Shown one piece after another: positions 25,428-26,056 of a stretch of DNA of 26,056 nucleotides. The DNA comes from Bacillota bacterium (GTDB lineage Bacteria > Bacillota > Clostridia > Christensenellales > Aristaeellaceae). The notes beneath the pieces are model-generated. The model searched no databases and was not told the DNA's origin. It saw nothing but the letters and a program-made list of their open reading frames with translations. The position numbers and the translations under genes were made by a program. The stretch covers positions 1 through 26,056 of the forward strand of contig JAEWRJ010000081.1 in NCBI GenBank assembly GCA_023460055.1, written 5' to 3'. Position 1 is the stretch's first letter, and each line of letters opens with the position of its first letter.

Positions 25428-25823
25428 TCAAATACCGAACAGATACCAAAGGGCGCCCGGCCACAGCCGATGCAGCAGCAGCAGCGCCACGCTGACCAGG
25501 GCCATGATCTTGTGGACTTTGAAAACCTTCTTGTTTTTTGTCTTGTAGTGAATGCCGCCCAAGATGACCGTGATGATGAAGCCAAGGAAGGCCAGCATGC
25601 CTGTATGAGGCCGCAGGCTTCCCCAGGCGAGATAGCCATGCCATACAGAAATGACCGCCAGCAGCAGCCCCAGGGGCTTGTGCAGCATGCGCAGGAACTT
25701 CAGCAGACTGAAGAAACGCTTGTCCTTGGTCTTCACCGTCCAGCTATTCAAGGTGCGCAGCCAGTAAGGGGCGGTAATGATGATCACCAGAATCAGGGAT
25801 ATAGTGCCAAGCGTCTTATACAT
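25428..25823 (-). CDS. Small four-helix membrane protein with two His pairs (putative di-haem cytochrome b)
   Basis: A 131-residue protein with four predicted helices at about 1-23, 46-68, 73-94 and 103-125. His48 and His62 lie in helix 2, and His104 and His118 in helix 4, each pair 14 residues apart. This is the spacing by which ferric-reductase-type and b561-type proteins hold two stacked haems; His73 and His92 bound helix 3. I do not recognise a named family with certainty; a ferric-reductase-like or b561-like fold is inference. The start follows TAGGAGG. A hairpin separates it from the upstream cytochrome b5-like gene on the same strand. Together they may form a haem electron-transfer module. 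Confidence 0.75.
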   Translation of the reverse strand: MYKTLGTISLILVIIITAPYWLRTLNSWTVKTKDKRFFSLLKFLRMLHKPLGLLLAVISVWHGYLAWGSLRPHTGMLAFLGFIITVILGGIHYKTKNKKVFKVHKIMALVSVALLLLHRLWPGALWYLFGI

Positions 25824-25843
25824 TCCTTGCCTCCTATGTTTAC

Positions 25844-25879
25844 AAAACCGCCCGCGGCTTGGTGACCGCAGGCGGTTTT
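25844..25879 (-). terminator. Hairpin between the cytochrome b5-like gene and the small membrane gene
   Basis: On the minus strand AAAACCGCC and GGCGGTTTT form a nine-base stem, extended by an inner GCGG/CCGC after a mismatch, and the stem ends in TTTT. It lies 10 bases after the b5 stop and about 20 bases before the next ATG, so it would partly separate the two genes' expression. Confidence 0.75.
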
Positions 25880-25889
25880 ATTCAAAAAA

Positions 25890-26056
25890 CTACTCAGTTT
25901 TCAGCTTGCCCACTACAGGTACGCGGGCCAAATTACCCACACCATGGGGCGACTGATTTTTTATGGCATCGGTCAGATCCTTGCCGGCCTCAAAGCCGTT
26001 GTGACCCCCGTTCTTCCAGGCGGCGCTGTCCGTCATGTCATAGATGATGCCGTCCA
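25890..26056 (-). CDS. Cytochrome b5-like haem-binding domain protein (3' end only)
   Basis: Only the last 54 residues are in the window; the start lies beyond 26056. They read like the bacterial cytochrome b5-like haem/steroid-binding family (COG4892): GIIYDMTDSAAW, WKNGGHNGFEAGKDLTDA, then SPHGVGNL and RVPVVGKL. The two histidines, residues 18 and 37 of the visible part, are the likely axial haem ligands. Whether the missing N-terminus carries a signal peptide or membrane anchor cannot be seen. It is transcribed towards the small His-rich membrane gene, which supports a shared haem-based role. Confidence 0.88.
   Translation of the reverse strand, partial: DGIIYDMTDSAAWKNGGHNGFEAGKDLTDAIKNQSPHGVGNLARVPVVGKLKTE

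Overview
This window looks like a chromosomal segment of a fairly high-GC Firmicute, most likely an anaerobic member of the Clostridia. The reasons are a Bacillus-type PurR repressor, a pth-mfd pair as in Firmicute chromosomes, a clostridial-looking S21 protein, a single-chain pyruvate:ferredoxin oxidoreductase, and strong AGGAGG-type ribosome binding sites with sigma-A-like promoters. Finer taxonomy is not supportable from sequence alone; an uncultured gut lineage is a guess. I saw no tRNA, rRNA, CRISPR array, insertion sequence or phage gene.

Layout. (1) 1-5270: a tight purR-pth-mfd operon closed by a palindromic terminator. (2) 5286-6974, minus: a secreted L,D-transpeptidase with four peptidoglycan-binding repeats. 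(3) 7111-8520, minus: an FAD-dependent dehydrogenase with a four-cysteine insert, divergent from rpsU (8775-8948). (4) 9098-10882: mnmG, whose end overlaps the end of a convergent PLP aminotransferase (10874-12070, minus). (5) 12071-15245: a structured leader with a short Cys/Met-bearing peptide ORF, followed by the methionine importer metN-metI-metQ. (6) 15257-16648, minus: a MATE efflux protein, divergent from nifJ (16872-20438). (7) 20585-25421: a four-gene operon of a UgpB-like binding protein, two permeases with unusual N-terminal extensions and a secreted metallo-beta-lactamase-fold hydrolase, with no ATPase. (8) 25428-26056, minus: a small four-helix membrane protein with two His pairs in haem-like spacing, preceded by the 3' end of a cytochrome b5-like gene that runs off the window.

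How the genes work together. The core genes serve translation and DNA repair. Two importers, for methionine and for a probable phosphorylated or sugar-like solute, bring in nutrients. nifJ supplies acetyl-CoA and reduced ferredoxin. The right-hand end may be a small haem electron-transfer module.

The most interesting points are: the leader ORF before metN, whose ribosome binding site is buried in a perfect hairpin and whose Cys codons lie in a second, switchable hairpin; the operon joining a secreted MBL hydrolase to an importer with extended permeases; the absence of a lipobox in both binding proteins; and the putative di-haem membrane protein beside a cytochrome b5 domain. All functions come from reading motifs; no database search was run.
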